Source: a virus
Length of the DNA stretch: 27,063 nt
IMG/VR virus record: IMGVR_UViG_3300028889_000027
Location: 1-27,063 of that record
Strand: one strand, 5' to 3'
Of this stretch, positions 1 through 7,908 are shown in pieces. Below the pieces are notes generated by a model. It was not told where the DNA came from. It ran no database searches and saw nothing but the letters and a program-made list of their open reading frames with translations. The position numbers and the translations under genes are program-made. Position 1 is the first letter of the stretch. Every line of letters begins with the position of its first letter.

Positions 1-2846
1 GCCTTACGATCAAATTCTTCCAATGCCCCTGCGAGTGTGGTAGTATCATGAGTAGCAGCGAACAACCGATCCTCGAGCGACTGCGTGGCACTGGCTAGCT
101 CTTCTGCCGAGCGCTTAACCGAGTCAGTAAACTCGTGTACAATCCCCTTGAGTTGCGGGAACAGCTTAATTAGCTCCTCAAACTCAGGACCAGTGAGCTT
201 GGCGCTATCAACAACTTTCTGTACGGCCAGCACGAGCCACTTGGACAAGATCTCAGGATCCGCCAGATTGTTGACAGATAGCTCGTTAAACTTTTTGACA
301 ATGTCGGTGAGATCGTTGATCCATCCCTTACCCTGAAGCTCATTGATCTCGGCAAGCAAATCCTTGTTGATAGAATCACGTAGCTTCTTCATCGCACCTT
401 CAAACGCATCTCCGATTAGCTTAGCCGTTTCTTCAGCGCTGAAACCAGCCTTGACCAACTCCTCACTGAGGCCGGTAAATTGATCCGTAACGTCCTTCAA
501 CCTCTGCTCAAATTCACCAAGCTCAGGTGCACCCTCGGCCATCTCGGTCAGGATACGACGAATACCATCCAACAGCTTTGCCTGCAAATCGCCAGCAAAA
601 TTATTAGCGATGTTGCCACCACCTCGTGCCGAGGCACCTCCACCAGTACCACCTTGAGCAGCCTGTTGCGCCTTGATCAGCTTATCAAATTCTTCACGCC
701 ACTCACGAATCTGACCGGCTAGATCACCGACTTCAATTCCCTTCAGCGTGTTGACGAAGTCATGCAACTCCGTCTGCATTGCAGCCCATGCGTCCTGCGC
801 CTGCTTAAGCTTCTCCGCCGCCTCCTCAGCCTTCTTCTTTGCCTCCTCCGCCTTCTGCTTAGACTCCTGCATCTTCTGGCCAATGAACCCAATGGCTAGA
901 CCAATGCCAGCGATGGCCAGCCCAATCGGTCCCCCGGCTGCTCCACCTAGTAGACCAGCACCCACGGCGCCGCCAGCGGCATTCCCCAACAGACCACTGA
1001 GGGCCGCTTGTGTACCCATCTTGATCAATTGGCTAGATAGTCCACTGAGTGCGTTTGCCAGGGACTCTGACAGACTCTTGCCCTTCGCCAAGCCTTGCAG
1101 GAATGTATTGAAAAAATCTTCGGTCAGCCCCTTCATATCCCTCATCGCTGCCGTCATCCGCATCGTGGCAGCAACACCATCGTTCATGTGAGAGGACCAA
1201 TCCTCTCCGTAGATCCTCCGCATCTCCTGAGCAATACGCAAATCAGTAGGGGAAAAGAATACCGTGTCACGTTCAAACTGCGCACGACTCTTTAATTGAA
1301 ACTCTGCCGCCGCTTGCGCAGCACCCCGGATTTCATCAGCAAGCGATTTGAACTTCGCAGCCTGTTCTGCCGTCATCTTGCTGGTTAGATCAATGCCGGC
1401 CGCTAAAAGAGCTTGCTCCGAAGTCAACTCTCTATTATGTTCACGCGCTTCAACGTACGCCTTGATCTGCTTGTCAGTCACTCCTAGGTCTGCATTCTTG
1501 GCCGCCTCGAGCAACTGCAATTCAGTACGAAGTGACTCCTGCTCACCAATGGAATCTTTTAAGGCTATTCGTTGTGCTTGCAATCGAAGAATGTGCTTTT
1601 CAATAGATTCAGTTGCACGGTCCCATTGGTCTTTTGCATCAGATCCGCCACCCGCTCCAGGCTTGCTAGGATCAGCAAAAGTAAGATTCAAGCCTGAAAT
1701 TGAATTCTGCATTGCTAAGACACCACGAGCAACCTCCATTCCAACTTCAGCGCCCTTAGCGAGATTTTGGAAATACGTATTGATGAAGTTCGCACCAATC
1801 TGCAACTGAACATTCAAGGTTTGCGTTTGATTAAAAAGAGCACGCAACGCAGCTTCAACACGATCAGACTTACTGGCAAAGTTGGTGCTTTCATCAGTCA
1901 TCATCTTCCAAGCTTCAGCAACGTTATTCAAGATTTTGTTGAGATTTTCTGTTTGCTGCTGATCAAGTAAGATTGGACCGACCTGAGAACCACCTTGAGC
2001 CTTGAGCTGTTCTATCTTGGACTTCGCCTGCATGATAAAGTCATCGATCGCAGGCAATAACCCGGCTAACTGAGACCTGATCCAAGTAGAGAATACAGCC
2101 CCCGCTTCAGTCCATTCCCTGTCAAATTCTTTTGCCTTCTCAATAACGTCACGATCAATGATCAATCCCAACGCACGGGCCTTCTCACCAATCTTGGCAA
2201 ACTCCTCGGCGCTCTTGTCTAAGAGGGGTATCAAATCTTTTCCTACGCCAAGTTGCTCTGCAATCTTGACCTGATCTGCTGCATTGCCCGCGCGGAAGAT
2301 CAAATCTCGAGCAACCTCGAGCATTCCATTCATATCGAGGATGAGCTTGTTTCCATCCTTCCACTTGACGTTGTTCGCCTCCAACACCTTGGTTAATTCG
2401 TTCTCATTGCGGACTGAGTCTGCCAATCGAGCAGCCATTGTCTCGAAACCCTTGGCCATCTCCTTTGGTCCAACGCCTTCAGCAGCCGCACCAAATTGAA
2501 GCTCCTGAAAACGATCAAGCTCGATCATCGCCAACCGCGCGCTCTTAGCCATATCGGCAAGCTCGTGATTGAACTCTACGATCGTGTCCAATGCTCTCTT
2601 AGCCGCAAAGACAAAACCTACCGCCACACCAGCAAGACCAGCAAACAGCAACACATTAGATTGCAACGAACGCTGCTGACGGGACACCGCAGCGTCAAGA
2701 GCATCCTGTGCCTTTGTCGCAACGTCAGAAGCCGATGCCAACTCGCCAGTGGACCTAGCAAGATTATCAACATCACGAGCAGCCTCGTCTACACCTTTAG
2801 ACTCAGCTTGAATGGTGACTTTGCGAATGACGTCTAAACTTGCCAT
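1..2846 (-). CDS. Tail tape measure protein (3' end outside window)
   Basis: The frame opens with ATG at 2846 and stays open to the window edge in every part I translated (about 948 codons), so the C-terminus is missing. Tape measure proteins set tail length and help DNA ejection. Seen here: a long, mostly helical, Lys/Glu/Ala-rich protein with a hydrophobic stretch near residues 65-85, a second Gly/Ala-rich hydrophobic segment near residues 627-655, and directly after it a strongly charged coiled-coil (KQKAEEAKKKAEEAAEKLKQ). The start lies one base after the TGA of the chaperone T-type ORF, and the position right after a G/GT chaperone pair is the classical one for a tape measure gene. A purine-rich GAGAAAG precedes the ATG. 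Function is assigned from length, composition and position rather than from a catalytic motif. Confidence 0.9.
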   Translation of the reverse strand, partial: MASLDVIRKVTIQAESKGVDEAARDVDNLARSTGELASASDVATKAQDALDAAVSRQQRSLQSNVLLFAGLAGVAVGFVFAAKRALDTIVEFNHELADMAKSARLAMIELDRFQELQFGAAAEGVGPKEMAKGFETMAARLADSVRNENELTKVLEANNVKWKDGNKLILDMNGMLEVARDLIFRAGNAADQVKIAEQLGVGKDLIPLLDKSAEEFAKIGEKARALGLIIDRDVIEKAKEFDREWTEAGAVFSTWIRSQLAGLLPAIDDFIMQAKSKIEQLKAQGGSQVGPILLDQQQTENLNKILNNVAEAWKMMTDESTNFASKSDRVEAALRALFNQTQTLNVQLQIGANFINTYFQNLAKGAEVGMEVARGVLAMQNSISGLNLTFADPSKPGAGGGSDAKDQWDRATESIEKHILRLQAQRIALKDSIGEQESLRTELQLLEAAKNADLGVTDKQIKAYVEAREHNRELTSEQALLAAGIDLTSKMTAEQAAKFKSLADEIRGAAQAAAEFQLKSRAQFERDTVFFSPTDLRIAQEMRRIYGEDWSSHMNDGVAATMRMTAAMRDMKGLTEDFFNTFLQGLAKGKSLSESLANALSGLSSQLIKMGTQAALSGLLGNAAGGAVGAGLLGGAAGGPIGLAIAGIGLAIGFIGQKMQESKQKAEEAKKKAEEAAEKLKQAQDAWAAMQTELHDFVNTLKGIEVGDLAGQIREWREEFDKLIKAQQAAQGGTGGGASARGGGNIANNFAGDLQAKLLDGIRRILTEMAEGAPELGEFEQRLKDVTDQFTGLSEELVKAGFSAEETAKLIGDAFEGAMKKLRDSINKDLLAEINELQGKGWINDLTDIVKKFNELSVNNLADPEILSKWLVLAVQKVVDSAKLTGPEFEELIKLFPQLKGIVHEFTDSVKRSAEELASATQSLEDRLFAATHDTTTLAGALEEFDRK

Positions 2847-2847
2847 A

Positions 2848-3249
2848 TCACTTTCTCAAAGAACGCTCTTTCATGCGTTCCATCTGGCTGCGCATCCCCG
2901 TAGCATCAGACGGTGAAGTCATCGTCTTACTATTAGGATCGGTTTTCTTGTTGACGACTGAGAGGAAATCCGAATCTGTATCACGAATAATCCCCCAGAA
3001 CAATTCCCACTCTCTGTCAGTGAGTTCGTATCGATCCGCATAGGAACGCGCTGCGGAAATTGGGATGGGACCAACCCCCATCCCGAACATGCGCTCTGAT
3101 CCCAGATCGCAGAACGCTCTGAAATAGAACTGATGCTCTGGATGTACTTCGGGCTCGTCGAGGAACGGGGGAGGCACAGGCCTCCCCAACGCAAGTTGAC
3201 TGTCCCAGTGTTCACGCGTGGCGCTCCAGTCCTGGTTCCACCGGAGCAC
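2848..3249 (-). CDS. Tail assembly chaperone, T-type extension ORF (probably made by -1 frameshift)
   Basis: This 133-residue frame begins formally at a GTG at 3249 but is open further upstream and lies in the -1 frame relative to the preceding 143-aa chaperone ORF. A slippery heptamer at 3264-3258 would fuse the two, adding Leu-Thr-Glu and then this frame, for a product of about 279 residues. Two-ORF chaperones of this kind (lambda gpG/gpGT) bind tail tube and tape measure protein during tail assembly. The middle part (SYADRYELTDREWELFWGII) is acidic and aromatic-rich, as is common in these small phage proteins; the tail is basic. It ends one base before the tape measure start. Independent initiation at the GTG is possible because GGAG overlaps it, but the spacing is poor. 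Confidence 0.75.
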   Translation of the reverse strand: MLRWNQDWSATREHWDSQLALGRPVPPPFLDEPEVHPEHQFYFRAFCDLGSERMFGMGVGPIPISAARSYADRYELTDREWELFWGIIRDTDSDFLSVVNKKTDPNSKTMTSPSDATGMRSQMERMKERSLRK

Positions 3250-3254
3250 CTCCG

Positions 3255-3686
3255 TCAGTTTTTTACCGCGTCTTCCTTGAGCTCCTGGTCCGTCTCGCCG
3301 ACGATGGTAGCTGCCCAGATAACCGCGTCACGGAACCGACGGTACTGCCGCTCGAACAGCAGTTTCTCCGCCATCTCCTTGCTGTACGGCACAGGGACTT
3401 CGCCCACGCCGTTTTGCTCAGTGATGCCATCCCAGTCCAAGAGGATGGTGTTGAGCAAGCATCGGCTTGTGATCTTGTCTTGAACCTCGGGATCCATTGT
3501 TCCCCCCGGTCCACGCATGCGTTGGCCGCGTGGCACAGCGGCGATCAACTGCCGCTGAAGCTTCTCATATGCCTTGTTGTTCAATCCACGGACTTTGAGG
3601 CGGACGCCCTCCAGTTCTGGAACGTTGTCCACCCAGTCACCATCTTCTTGCTTTGCTACGTCAACTTTTAGTTCATCGAGACGCAT
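3255..3686 (-). CDS. Tail assembly chaperone, G-type
   Basis: 143 residues, starting at ATG 3686 behind a clear GGGAG about seven bases upstream. It contains a segment LEGVRLKVRGLNNKAYEKLQ followed by basic and helical regions, typical of small chaperone-like proteins found between the tail tube and tape measure genes of siphoviruses. It ends GTA AAA AAC TGA; the last codons form a slippery site, see the separate entry. It would be translated in excess over the frameshifted long form. Family assignment comes from position and the frameshift; the primary sequence alone is not diagnostic to me. Confidence 0.75.
   Translation of the reverse strand: MRLDELKVDVAKQEDGDWVDNVPELEGVRLKVRGLNNKAYEKLQRQLIAAVPRGQRMRGPGGTMDPEVQDKITSRCLLNTILLDWDGITEQNGVGEVPVPYSKEMAEKLLFERQYRRFRDAVIWAATIVGETDQELKEDAVKN
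3258..3264 (-). promoter_or_regulatory. Programmed -1 ribosomal frameshift site A AAA AAC
   Basis: The minus strand reads GTA AAA AAC TGA, so the heptamer A AAA AAC sits in the correct X XXY YYZ phase immediately before the stop codon. Slippage by one base continues as CTG ACG GAG GTG into the 133-residue downstream frame without a stop. A short stem (CGGAG-GTG-CTCCG, minus strand from 3254) follows three bases after the heptamer and could act as a weak stimulator. Position between a G-like and a T-like ORF and just before the tape measure gene matches the well known lambda arrangement. Confidence 0.8.
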
Positions 3687-3719
3687 TGTATTTCTCCCTT
3701 GGCAAGTCGCTGCCTGTGA

Positions 3720-3747
3720 TGGCTGACTTTGTTAGGACGGTCAGCCA
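3720..3747 (-). terminator. Inverted repeat after the tail tube gene (attenuator or processing hairpin)
   Basis: Perfect 8-bp arms at 3720-3727 (TGGCTGAC) and 3740-3747 (GTCAGCCA) with a 12-base loop, in the roughly 100-base gap between the tail tube and chaperone genes. No T-run follows on the minus strand, so a strong intrinsic terminator is unlikely. An RNA-stabilising or partially attenuating role that lets tail tube protein exceed the chaperones is possible. Confidence 0.35.
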
Positions 3748-3789
3748 ACGTCCCACTCGGCTGTCGTGTTCGGGGGCGACAACGAGGGC

Positions 3790-4314
3790 TTAGGTCGTGA
3801 ACACGCCAGCTTTCTTGACGATTGCCGAGTTGACACCCACGTTGTACGTACGACGCATGATGTTGTCGTTGGTGCCAACATTCAGCCGCTGGCTCATGAC
3901 AAGCCCGCGGTAATAGTAGATGGTATTCGTCCACGAGGACGGAGCGGTCGCCGACGGTGCGTCCGGAACTTCGACCTTGACGCCGTAGTTCAGGTTTGTC
4001 CCTTCGGCTGCGATCATCGCAAGTTGACCAGGATCCGTCGGATCGTGGAACACGATGAGCGACTGAGTGCCGGCATCGCGAGCGCCCTTCGCTTTGCGGA
4101 TACGACCGTCACCGAGAGCGGCACCCGTCACCGCAGCCGACTCGTCGCCGAACTCGCCCGCGTTCTCGACGAGCGCGATCTCGGTCCACGTCAGAGCATC
4201 GAACTCTCCAACAGTGTCAATATTAGATGCCACCGCCGACGGAGTTGATCCATTGAGAGTAGTCGTGCTGATCGAGATCTTAGTACCCGATGCAGTTTTA
4301 ATGTCGCCTGGCAT
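3790..4314 (-). CDS. Major tail tube protein
   Basis: 174 residues, starting at ATG 4314 behind a strong AAAGGAG seven bases upstream, as expected for an abundant structural protein. The sequence is Thr/Ser/Ala/Gly-rich and predicted beta-rich (start MPGDIKTASGTKISISTTT; later YYYRGLVMSQRLNVGTNDNI followed by a basic patch), as seen in siphovirus tail tube proteins that polymerise as stacked hexamers. It lies directly after the tail terminator gene and a 55-aa ORF, and before the chaperone pair, which is the usual place. It has inverted repeats in the gaps on both sides. Alternative: another virion beta-protein, less likely given the position. Confidence 0.85.
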   Translation of the reverse strand: MPGDIKTASGTKISISTTTLNGSTPSAVASNIDTVGEFDALTWTEIALVENAGEFGDESAAVTGAALGDGRIRKAKGARDAGTQSLIVFHDPTDPGQLAMIAAEGTNLNYGVKVEVPDAPSATAPSSWTNTIYYYRGLVMSQRLNVGTNDNIMRRTYNVGVNSAIVKKAGVFTT

Positions 4315-4341
4315 GAGTTGCTCCTTTAGCTAGGCGGAGCT

Positions 4342-4393
4342 GCTGCCCACGCAGCCGATTGACTCAATCCCGAGGGCGGGCGACTCCCTCAGG
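4342..4393 (-). other. Gap before the tail tube gene with two hairpins
   Basis: The gap 4315-4396 holds a 9-bp stem with one G-U pair (core arms at 4369-4376 and 4386-4393, 9-base loop) and a 5-bp GC stem (4342-4346 with 4351-4355, 4-base loop). Neither is followed by a T-run on the minus strand. The tail tube Shine-Dalgarno lies just beyond. They may protect or process the tail tube mRNA 5' end; nothing else is seen in the gap. Confidence 0.3.
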
Positions 4394-4396
4394 AAT

Positions 4397-4564
4397 TCAC
4401 GAACCCTTGTTACTCTCTTCCTTCAGACTATCAATGAACTCACGGTGAGTCATCTGAACAGTCTGCGTCGGCATGAGCCGATCTGCGATAATGACGAGGA
4501 GTTGATTCGTCCGCTTCAACTCGGAAACGATCATCTCAAGCTTGCGAGTATTTGCATCATCCAT
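4397..4564 (-). CDS. Small helical protein, unknown (55 aa)
   Basis: A short frame starting ATG GAT GAT at 4564, overlapping the stop of the tail terminator gene by eight bases and ending TGA at 4397. It encodes 55 residues (start MDDANTRKLEMIVSELKRTN, end EESNKGS) with heptad-like spacing of hydrophobics, suggesting a short amphipathic helix or coiled coil. Small ORFs between tail terminator and tail tube genes occur in other siphoviruses, but I do not recognise a family. The tight overlap and sensible composition favour a real gene. Confidence 0.6.
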   Translation of the reverse strand: MDDANTRKLEMIVSELKRTNQLLVIIADRLMPTQTVQMTHREFIDSLKEESNKGS

Positions 4565-4976
4565 TGAACTGATACCTGTATGGAATGATCACAGAGAACG
4601 ATAGCCAATTGCCGTTCTCAATGTTATCATCGATGATTGGGCTCTCTGGCGTGAACGTTTCCAGCCCTGGTCCCAGAGTATCCGTACGAAACAAGGCGGC
4701 CAATGCATCGGCCCACTCTAAGCCTTGCGCCAGCCCCATGCCACGCTTGATGTTGAGAACAATGCGTGCAGCACCGTCCTCAAAGTACCGACGCCCGAGT
4801 CCCGGCTTATCAGACGATGAGACAGGAAACTGGAGAACGATGAACGCCTCGGCATCATCCGGCGGCTCGGGTATTGTGTCAATAGCTACGACAGGCAATC
4901 CATTCCAATTATCTGGCGGCGAATTGCCTGCCACCAACTGTGCCGTGAATGCTTCTGCTACAACCTTGGAAACCAT
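4557..4976 (-). CDS. Tail terminator / tail completion protein
   Basis: 139 residues. The ATG at 4976 overlaps the TAA of the upstream gene (TAATG). The sequence has the layout of phage tail terminator-like proteins: helical N-terminus, then YFEDGAARIVLNIKRGMGL, a helix with LEWADALAALFR, and a C-terminal strand pair ending VIIPYRYQFNG. Such proteins cap the growing tail tube as a hexamer and join it to the head. The position between the gp10-like and tail tube genes supports the call. It may belong to the DUF4128-like terminator group; a profile search would decide. Confidence 0.75.
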   Translation of the reverse strand: MVSKVVAEAFTAQLVAGNSPPDNWNGLPVVAIDTIPEPPDDAEAFIVLQFPVSSSDKPGLGRRYFEDGAARIVLNIKRGMGLAQGLEWADALAALFRTDTLGPGLETFTPESPIIDDNIENGNWLSFSVIIPYRYQFNG

Positions 4977-5626
4977 TAGATCTTCTTCAGTGCTCTGCTT
5001 CTTAACCGAACAACGATTGCAGGATTACGATCATCTCTTCCACCCGTCGCTTGTGGAGGACGGTAGGATTCATAGCTAAACGACAGGCTACTGGCTTGAT
5101 CAGCAAACCTGCGGCGCGCCAGCACAGCAACAACCTGATAGACCCCGTGTGGTGCCTGCGGCGAAATCCCCCGCTCAATCTTGCGTGCATACGGCGCGTT
5201 ATTGACAAACACGAATTCAGTTGCGTCTACTGGAGGATCTTCACCTTGTGTTAGAATCCTGCCGTTTGCCAATACGACATGCGACTTGGCGTAACGACCA
5301 GAGCGACCAACAGGGGAATGCCGCTCGAGCTGATCGGAGATCCACGCCACGAACTCGAGATTGACCAACACATCAAACACGAGCTCGATAACGCTGTCTT
5401 CCTTGACATCGTCGGCGCTCAAGCGTGCCCTCTTCTCAACACCGTCAACATAGATCTTGGGAAAATTCACGCTCTTGCCGAGCGCCTGTTGATTTTGACG
5501 AATGGCTTGAAGAGCAATGTCGTTCACGGCTATGCGCAGTTCGTCTGTCGCGCCGCGGTGCTTATTATTCTTCAGCGCCACTTCCAGATTAGGAATGCTG
5601 TCTTCGAATTTGACTGAGAACACCAT
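4976..5626 (-). CDS. HK97 gp10-like head-tail / minor tail protein
   Basis: 216 residues from ATG 5626, overlapping the stop of the head closure gene (TGATG). Features include an N-terminal helical part, a central WISDQLERHSPVGRSGRYAK segment with the P-V-x-x-S-G-x-x-x-x-S/H motif common in gp10-like proteins, then FVNNAPYARKIERG, a signature of this group (NNxPYAxxIExG). These proteins sit at the head-to-tail interface of siphoviruses. The order connector, closure, gp10-like, terminator, tail tube is canonical here. Confidence 0.75.
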   Translation of the reverse strand: MVFSVKFEDSIPNLEVALKNNKHRGATDELRIAVNDIALQAIRQNQQALGKSVNFPKIYVDGVEKRARLSADDVKEDSVIELVFDVLVNLEFVAWISDQLERHSPVGRSGRYAKSHVVLANGRILTQGEDPPVDATEFVFVNNAPYARKIERGISPQAPHGVYQVVAVLARRRFADQASSLSFSYESYRPPQATGGRDDRNPAIVVRLRSRALKKI

Positions 5627-5970
5627 CAGCCGCGAACCTGTACTTCGTACGCGATCAACACATCACCCACTCTACGCGTGGATGCATCAACCGCCACGAT
5701 TTGTAGCTCACGTCCATACTCGATGATCTTATCCGATGCCTTGAGAGGGCCCAGCGCGCTACCATCCACATCATCTGCGTAGAGCACGGCACGCCTGTCG
5801 CCCTGTTGGATCGTACCGATCAACTCGGTCGGTGCATAGCCCACGATACGCGCTCTAATGTTGTCAATCTGCGTAGAAGGTCGGCTCGTACCGACGCCAG
5901 TGTAGCGGCGCACGGAAACATGACCCTTCAGCGCGCGACGATATGAAGCTTTCACCTGATCAGGTGTCAT
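5626..5970 (-). CDS. Head closure / head-tail joining protein
   Basis: 114 residues, start ATG 5970 overlapping the stop of the gp6-like gene by four bases (ATGA). It is a small beta-rich protein with a basic N-terminus and the segment VSVRRYTGVGTSRPSTQ, then IVGYAPTELIG and GDRRAVLYADDV, ending in alternating strands (LIAYEVQVRG). This fits the stopper/head-closure protein that seals the connector after packaging. Assignment rests mostly on size and place between gp6-like and gp10-like genes. Confidence 0.65.
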   Translation of the reverse strand: MTPDQVKASYRRALKGHVSVRRYTGVGTSRPSTQIDNIRARIVGYAPTELIGTIQQGDRRAVLYADDVDGSALGPLKASDKIIEYGRELQIVAVDASTRRVGDVLIAYEVQVRG

Positions 5971-6593
5971 GCAAAGCAGATCTCTTTATACGAAGAGAGG
6001 AGCGCCTGTACTTCTGGCGGTAGATTTGATTCGGTCCGTGCTGAAGGACCAAAGCCATATGCAAAACTGGCAACGCCAGGAATATCCTCTGATCGTAGAA
6101 ACGGATCAACCGCCACGTTGAAATAATACTGTTTGACCAGCATCAGGCACGCGCGCTCAATGTCGTATGGGAGATCACCGAGCAGCGCATAACCAGCTTC
6201 GTATTGAACAAGGATCTCACCTTGCCAAAATGGATAACCGTTCCAACCCAGAGAGCTAGTTGCACGCTGCAGAATGCCGCGCTTCTCATCGAGGCGCCAC
6301 TCTGAAGAATCTATTCCACTACCTGCGAGCTCAACAGAGATAACGTCGCGCACTGGACGACGCCGCAATGGCAACGCGTTCTTGAAGTTTGCATCGTACC
6401 AATGCTCTTCGACTGTCTCGAGGCCGAACACACGATTACAATAGGCGGCGATCTGATCGCTGGCTTGCCGAATGTGGTTTAGAATCTTGTTATCGTCGGT
6501 AGTGCCGGTCACTCCAAGCTCAACCTTCGCCGTTGCAAGCGTTGTCAAGTCTTGGGTACTGGCCGGCGTTATGACTGTGACTACGGAGCCCAT
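5967..6593 (-). CDS. gp6-like head-tail connector (adaptor)
   Basis: 208 residues. It has the helical fold signature of HK97 gp6-like adaptors: N-terminal segment starting TTLATAKVELGVTGTTDDN, then ILNHIRQASDQIAAYCNR, a beta insertion (LRRRPVRDVISVELAG), and a C-terminal helix rich in Tyr and Pro (DLPYDIERACLMLVKQYYF). The adaptor forms a ring below the portal. The start overlaps the end of the upstream 93-aa gene by 13 bases. The connector module is separated from the portal gene by about 16 kb here, which is unusual. Confidence 0.85.
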   Translation of the reverse strand: MGSVVTVITPASTQDLTTLATAKVELGVTGTTDDNKILNHIRQASDQIAAYCNRVFGLETVEEHWYDANFKNALPLRRRPVRDVISVELAGSGIDSSEWRLDEKRGILQRATSSLGWNGYPFWQGEILVQYEAGYALLGDLPYDIERACLMLVKQYYFNVAVDPFLRSEDIPGVASFAYGFGPSARTESNLPPEVQALLSSYKEICFA

Positions 6594-6862
6594 TGCTCAC
6601 GTTCCTCTGCTTGATCTGTTATGCTTCTTGAAATTGCCTGTGCGTGTGCAGCCCTAGCACCTGCCTGATCTCTTACGCCCCGAGCAATTGCCTGTACACG
6701 AACTGGACGAGCATTAGCCTGATTATATCCTGGACGATTACTCGAGGTGAGATGTGCTCGTCCTGATCCAGTTGCTACAGCTACACCAATGCCTACTACC
6801 AGCACATCGGTAATAATCTCACCGGTACTAATCTCAACCCATGTTACTTTGGCCTTAGCCAT
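6581..6862 (-). CDS. Small repeat-containing protein, unknown (93 aa)
   Basis: Start ATG directly abuts the TGA of the 345-aa repeat protein; it ends inside the connector gene. The N-terminal 30 residues end in VVGIGVAVATGSGRAHL, which resembles one unit of the Gly/Thr repeats of the upstream neighbour. The C-terminal half shows about three weak 18-residue units with the pattern QAIAR-x-V-x-DQA (QAIARGVRDQA, then QAISRSITDQA). I do not recognise a family. The repeat likeness suggests the gene shares an origin with the upstream repeat protein, or evolves by the same slippage or duplication. Confidence 0.6.
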   Translation of the reverse strand: MAKAKVTWVEISTGEIITDVLVVGIGVAVATGSGRAHLTSSNRPGYNQANARPVRVQAIARGVRDQAGARAAHAQAISRSITDQAEEREQWAP

Positions 6863-7900
6863 TCAAGCCGCATCCGCTTGGAGTTCAACACGCAAGTCGT
6901 TGAAGTTTGAGATTGAACTGAACTGAGGCGTTGTCAAGGTCTGTGTCGTTGTCGTCAACGTGGATGATATATTATTGTGTGTCCAAGTGGCAATCGTCGT
7001 TCCACCCTGCAACAGCCTGACTATCAAATTGATGTTTCCACTTCCTGTCTTGGCGTAACGATAACGTACTCTGAAAGGCTCACTGACTGGCGTGAGGGTT
7101 GGATCTGAAAATCGCAATCGCGTTATATCGGCAGAAGGACTCTCACCGGACTCAATGTAATCATTATCGTTTGCCGATGTTTCGTCAACAGATGCGAACA
7201 AGTTGGTATTGTTGCCCAGCTCATTCAACCAATTACCATCTAGGAGATCTGAATCCGGCCTGAGGAATTGTAGAATAAGAGCAAGACCGACGGCCGAACC
7301 TGTGGCTGTCGCAGCGCCAGTACCAACAGACCCAGATCGACCGACACCTGTTGCAACAGTCGCACCAGTACCAACCGACGATGCTTGACTACTCGCTGCT
7401 CCTGTCGCAGTCGCAGTGCCCGTAGCGACAGATCCAGCCCGACCAGTGCCCGTCGCAACAGCAGTGCCAGTTGCGACAGAACCTGATAGACCAGCGCCAG
7501 TCGCAACAGCAGTGCCGGTACCAACCGAACCCGATTGACCGGTACCAGTCGCAACAGCAGTACCAGTAGCGACCGAGCCGGCCCGACCAGTGCCAGTCGC
7601 AACAGCAGTGCCGGTACCGATTGAGCCGGGTTGACTGCTCGCTGTTCCAGACGCAACAGCAGTGCCGGTACCAATCGAACCTGATTGACCGACGCCAGTT
7701 GCAGTCGCAGTGCCGGTACCAACCGACGCTGCTTGACTGCTCGCTGCTCCTGTCGCAGTCGCAGTGCCGGTACCAATCGAACCTGATTGACCGACGCCAG
7801 TTGCAGTCGCAGTGCCGGTACCGGCAGCAGTGCCAGTAGCTTCCTCATCTATAGGTCCACCGGCTAGTGGACCAGAACCTAGTGGACGGAAGCCAAGCAT
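6863..7900 (-). CDS. Virion surface protein with GTGTAVATG repeats and beta C-terminal domain
   Basis: 345 residues. The N-terminus (MLGFRPLGSGPLAGGP) is short and hydrophobic. Residues about 20-205 consist of roughly ten imperfect units of 16 or 18 residues such as GTGTATATGVGQSGSI and GTGTATATGAASSQAASV. From about residue 208 a non-repetitive domain follows (VSEPFRVRYRYAKTGSGNIN, then LLQGGTTIATWTHNN), predicted to be a beta sandwich; similar domains occur in phage surface proteins. The repeats would form a low-complexity stalk. Position next to the glycine-rich protein and fibre suggests a tail-fibre or decoration role; no direct functional motif is seen. Confidence 0.7.
   Translation of the reverse strand: MLGFRPLGSGPLAGGPIDEEATGTAAGTGTATATGVGQSGSIGTGTATATGAASSQAASVGTGTATATGVGQSGSIGTGTAVASGTASSQPGSIGTGTAVATGTGRAGSVATGTAVATGTGQSGSVGTGTAVATGAGLSGSVATGTAVATGTGRAGSVATGTATATGAASSQASSVGTGATVATGVGRSGSVGTGAATATGSAVGLALILQFLRPDSDLLDGNWLNELGNNTNLFASVDETSANDNDYIESGESPSADITRLRFSDPTLTPVSEPFRVRYRYAKTGSGNINLIVRLLQGGTTIATWTHNNISSTLTTTTQTLTTPQFSSISNFNDLRVELQADAA
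7290..7840 (-). repeat. In-frame 48/54-bp tandem repeat array
   Basis: The array encodes the Gly/Thr/Ala units of the 345-aa protein. Units are 48 or 54 bp, so gain or loss of a unit keeps frame. The longest exact copy I can see is 62 bp, at 7659-7720 and again at 7761-7822, offset 102 bp (one 16- plus one 18-codon unit). The array creates a long spurious frame in another phase. Confidence 0.85.
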
Positions 7901-7908
7901 TGATCAAC

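Noticed and set aside
3668-3934. Minus-strand 88-codon frame between tail tube and chaperone genes.
   Set aside because: It overlaps the tail tube gene by about 145 bases in another phase, has no ribosome binding site, and its His/Arg/Gln-rich composition is that of a shadow.
7240-7848. A 202-codon minus-strand frame in the repeat array.
   Set aside because: It is an alternate reading phase of the tandem repeats; leucine/arginine-rich periodic output mirrors the real frame.
6863-7900. Repeat array considered as a CRISPR.
   Set aside because: Units are contiguous, protein-coding and degenerate, without unique spacers between identical palindromic repeats.
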